64,000 bases of DNA. Origin: Nitratireductor alexandrii. Lineage in GTDB: Bacteria; Pseudomonadota; Alphaproteobacteria; Rhizobiales; Rhizobiaceae. Position 1 is the first letter of the stretch, and the number at the start of each line of letters is the position of its first letter. The translations under genes were made by a program, and so were the position numbers. This document shows, piece after piece, positions 63,398-64,000 of this stretch. The notes below the pieces were generated by a model that was not told the DNA's origin, did no database searches, and saw only the letters and a list, made by a program, of their open reading frames with translations. The stretch lies in the NCBI RefSeq assembly GCF_004000215.1, contig NZ_RBVY01000007.1:124001-188000 (forward strand), written 5' to 3'.

Positions 63398-64000
63398 AGC
63401 GGCTTGAGCAGCGCGGTCCGTTCGATCTCGCGCAGCGCCAGGGCCGCGCCCGTGACGCCCTTGCGCGTCAGGTCGAGCGTCCAGGCGCCCGGCCGGCCGC
63501 CGATTTCGAACAGGTTGAACTGGGCCGCGGGCTTCTTGCCGCCCAGACCCTGACTGGCCGAGGTGACGCCCACCACCGGGGCGGGACCGTCGCGCGCGGG
63601 AATGTGATGGAGCGTCGGCAGGTGGGTATGGCCGTGCAGCACCAGTTCGACGCCGTGCCGGCGCACGATGCGCTGGAACAGGCCGATGCCGTAGAGCCGC
63701 TTGTGGGCGGACGTTGCCCCGCGCACGGGCGGGTGATGGATCATGATCACCCGGAACAGGCCGCGCTGTTCGGCAAGGCGCAGCAGATGGCCGAGGCGCG
63801 CGGCCTGGGTCGCGCCGAAATGGCCGAGCGCCATGAACGGGCCGGTGGCGCGGGCCGACGACACGCCGATCAGCGCCACGTCGCCGCGCACCCGCAGATA
63901 GGGAAAACCGTATTCGGATAGCCCCACCCCGGTTTTCTCGCCGGTGATCCAGGGGCGCCAGGCCCGGCAGCTCTTGACGAGCGCGCCCGGCACATAGGCG
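63379..64000 (-). CDS. Metallophosphoesterase, 5' part outside the window
   Basis: This calcineurin-like phosphoesterase is cut by the window edge; the frame stays open to base 64000 and the first residues AYVPGAL read like the part after a GNHD motif, so the N-terminal metal motifs are outside. Remaining motifs are RVIMIHHPPVRG and VLHGHTHLPTLH (GHxH), the second half of the metal site. It is of the small DNA repair exonuclease/phosphohydrolase type; substrate unknown. Its end overlaps the previous gene tail-to-tail by 19 bases. Confidence 0.88.
   Translation of the reverse strand, partial: AYVPGALVKSCRAWRPWITGEKTGVGLSEYGFPYLRVRGDVALIGVSSARATGPFMALGHFGATQAARLGHLLRLAEQRGLFRVIMIHHPPVRGATSAHKRLYGIGLFQRIVRRHGVELVLHGHTHLPTLHHIPARDGPAPVVGVTSASQGLGGKKPAAQFNLFEIGGRPGAWTLDLTRKGVTGAALALREIERTALLKPLQPAAK

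Noticed and set aside
1-64000. CRISPR arrays, tRNA genes or insertion sequences
   Set aside because: No regularly spaced repeats, no tRNA cloverleaf-like segment in intergenic regions and no transposase frame were seen on reading through.

Overview
The window is a GC-rich stretch of an alphaproteobacterial chromosome, almost certainly from the order Hyphomicrobiales (Rhizobiales). The evidence is gene content and order: the tadA/rluB/rsmD block, a lipid A block with the small alphaproteobacterial families DUF4170 and DUF2093 (cysQ-like, DUF4170, DUF374 acyltransferase, waaA, lpxK, DUF2093), a BigR-type sulfur regulon, many GTG/TTG starts and strong Shine-Dalgarno sites. Genus cannot be decided from the sequence alone. 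No rRNA, tRNA, CRISPR array, insertion sequence or prophage was seen.

Layout. 1-10.6 kb: 3' part of ileS, a lipoprotein, tadA diverging from rluB-rsmD, a pair of M16 peptidases (one catalytic, one not) and a patatin-like lipase. 10.6-14 kb: MATE exporter and a KefB-type antiporter, both on the minus strand. 14-22 kb: pmbA and the lipid A/KDO block, then mutL. 22-28 kb: an accessory catabolic cluster (LysR, MttB-family methyltransferase without pyrrolysine, glucarate-dehydratase-like enolase-superfamily enzyme, DgcA-like flavin demethylase). 28-30.3 kb: LysR and glutaryl-CoA dehydrogenase. 30.3-32.1 kb: a small exported protein and a diguanylate cyclase. 32.2-35.5 kb: the threonine-degradation pair kbl and tdh, split by about 1 kb of foreign-looking DNA with a ParD/ParE-type toxin-antitoxin pair and a broken VOC gene. 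35.5-41.5 kb: aromatic amino-acid catabolism (MarR, fumarylacetoacetate hydrolase, hppD, Lrp) around a large alpha/beta hydrolase. 41.7-44.8 kb: a TRAP transporter. 44.8-49.4 kb: SulP transporter and a BigR-controlled sulfide/persulfide operon. 49.5-58.1 kb: pcaD-like gene plus pimFABCD for dicarboxylate beta-oxidation, with an extra small winged-helix-like gene between pimC and pimD. 58.1-60.2 kb: leuA behind a probable leader-peptide attenuator. 60.3-64 kb: alpha/beta hydrolase, adenylate/guanylate cyclase, a membrane-anchored protein and the 3' part of a metallophosphoesterase.

How the parts may work together. The pim operon shortens C7 and related dicarboxyl-CoA esters to glutaryl-CoA, which the gcdH product at 29 kb would turn into crotonyl-CoA. 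hppD and the FAH-family enzyme are steps of tyrosine degradation; homogentisate dioxygenase and maleylacetoacetate isomerase are not in the window. Kbl and Tdh together turn threonine into glycine and acetyl-CoA. The BigR operon detoxifies sulfide and persulfide. The least familiar unit is the MttB/enolase/DgcA cluster, which looks like a quaternary-amine demethylation pathway of unknown substrate.
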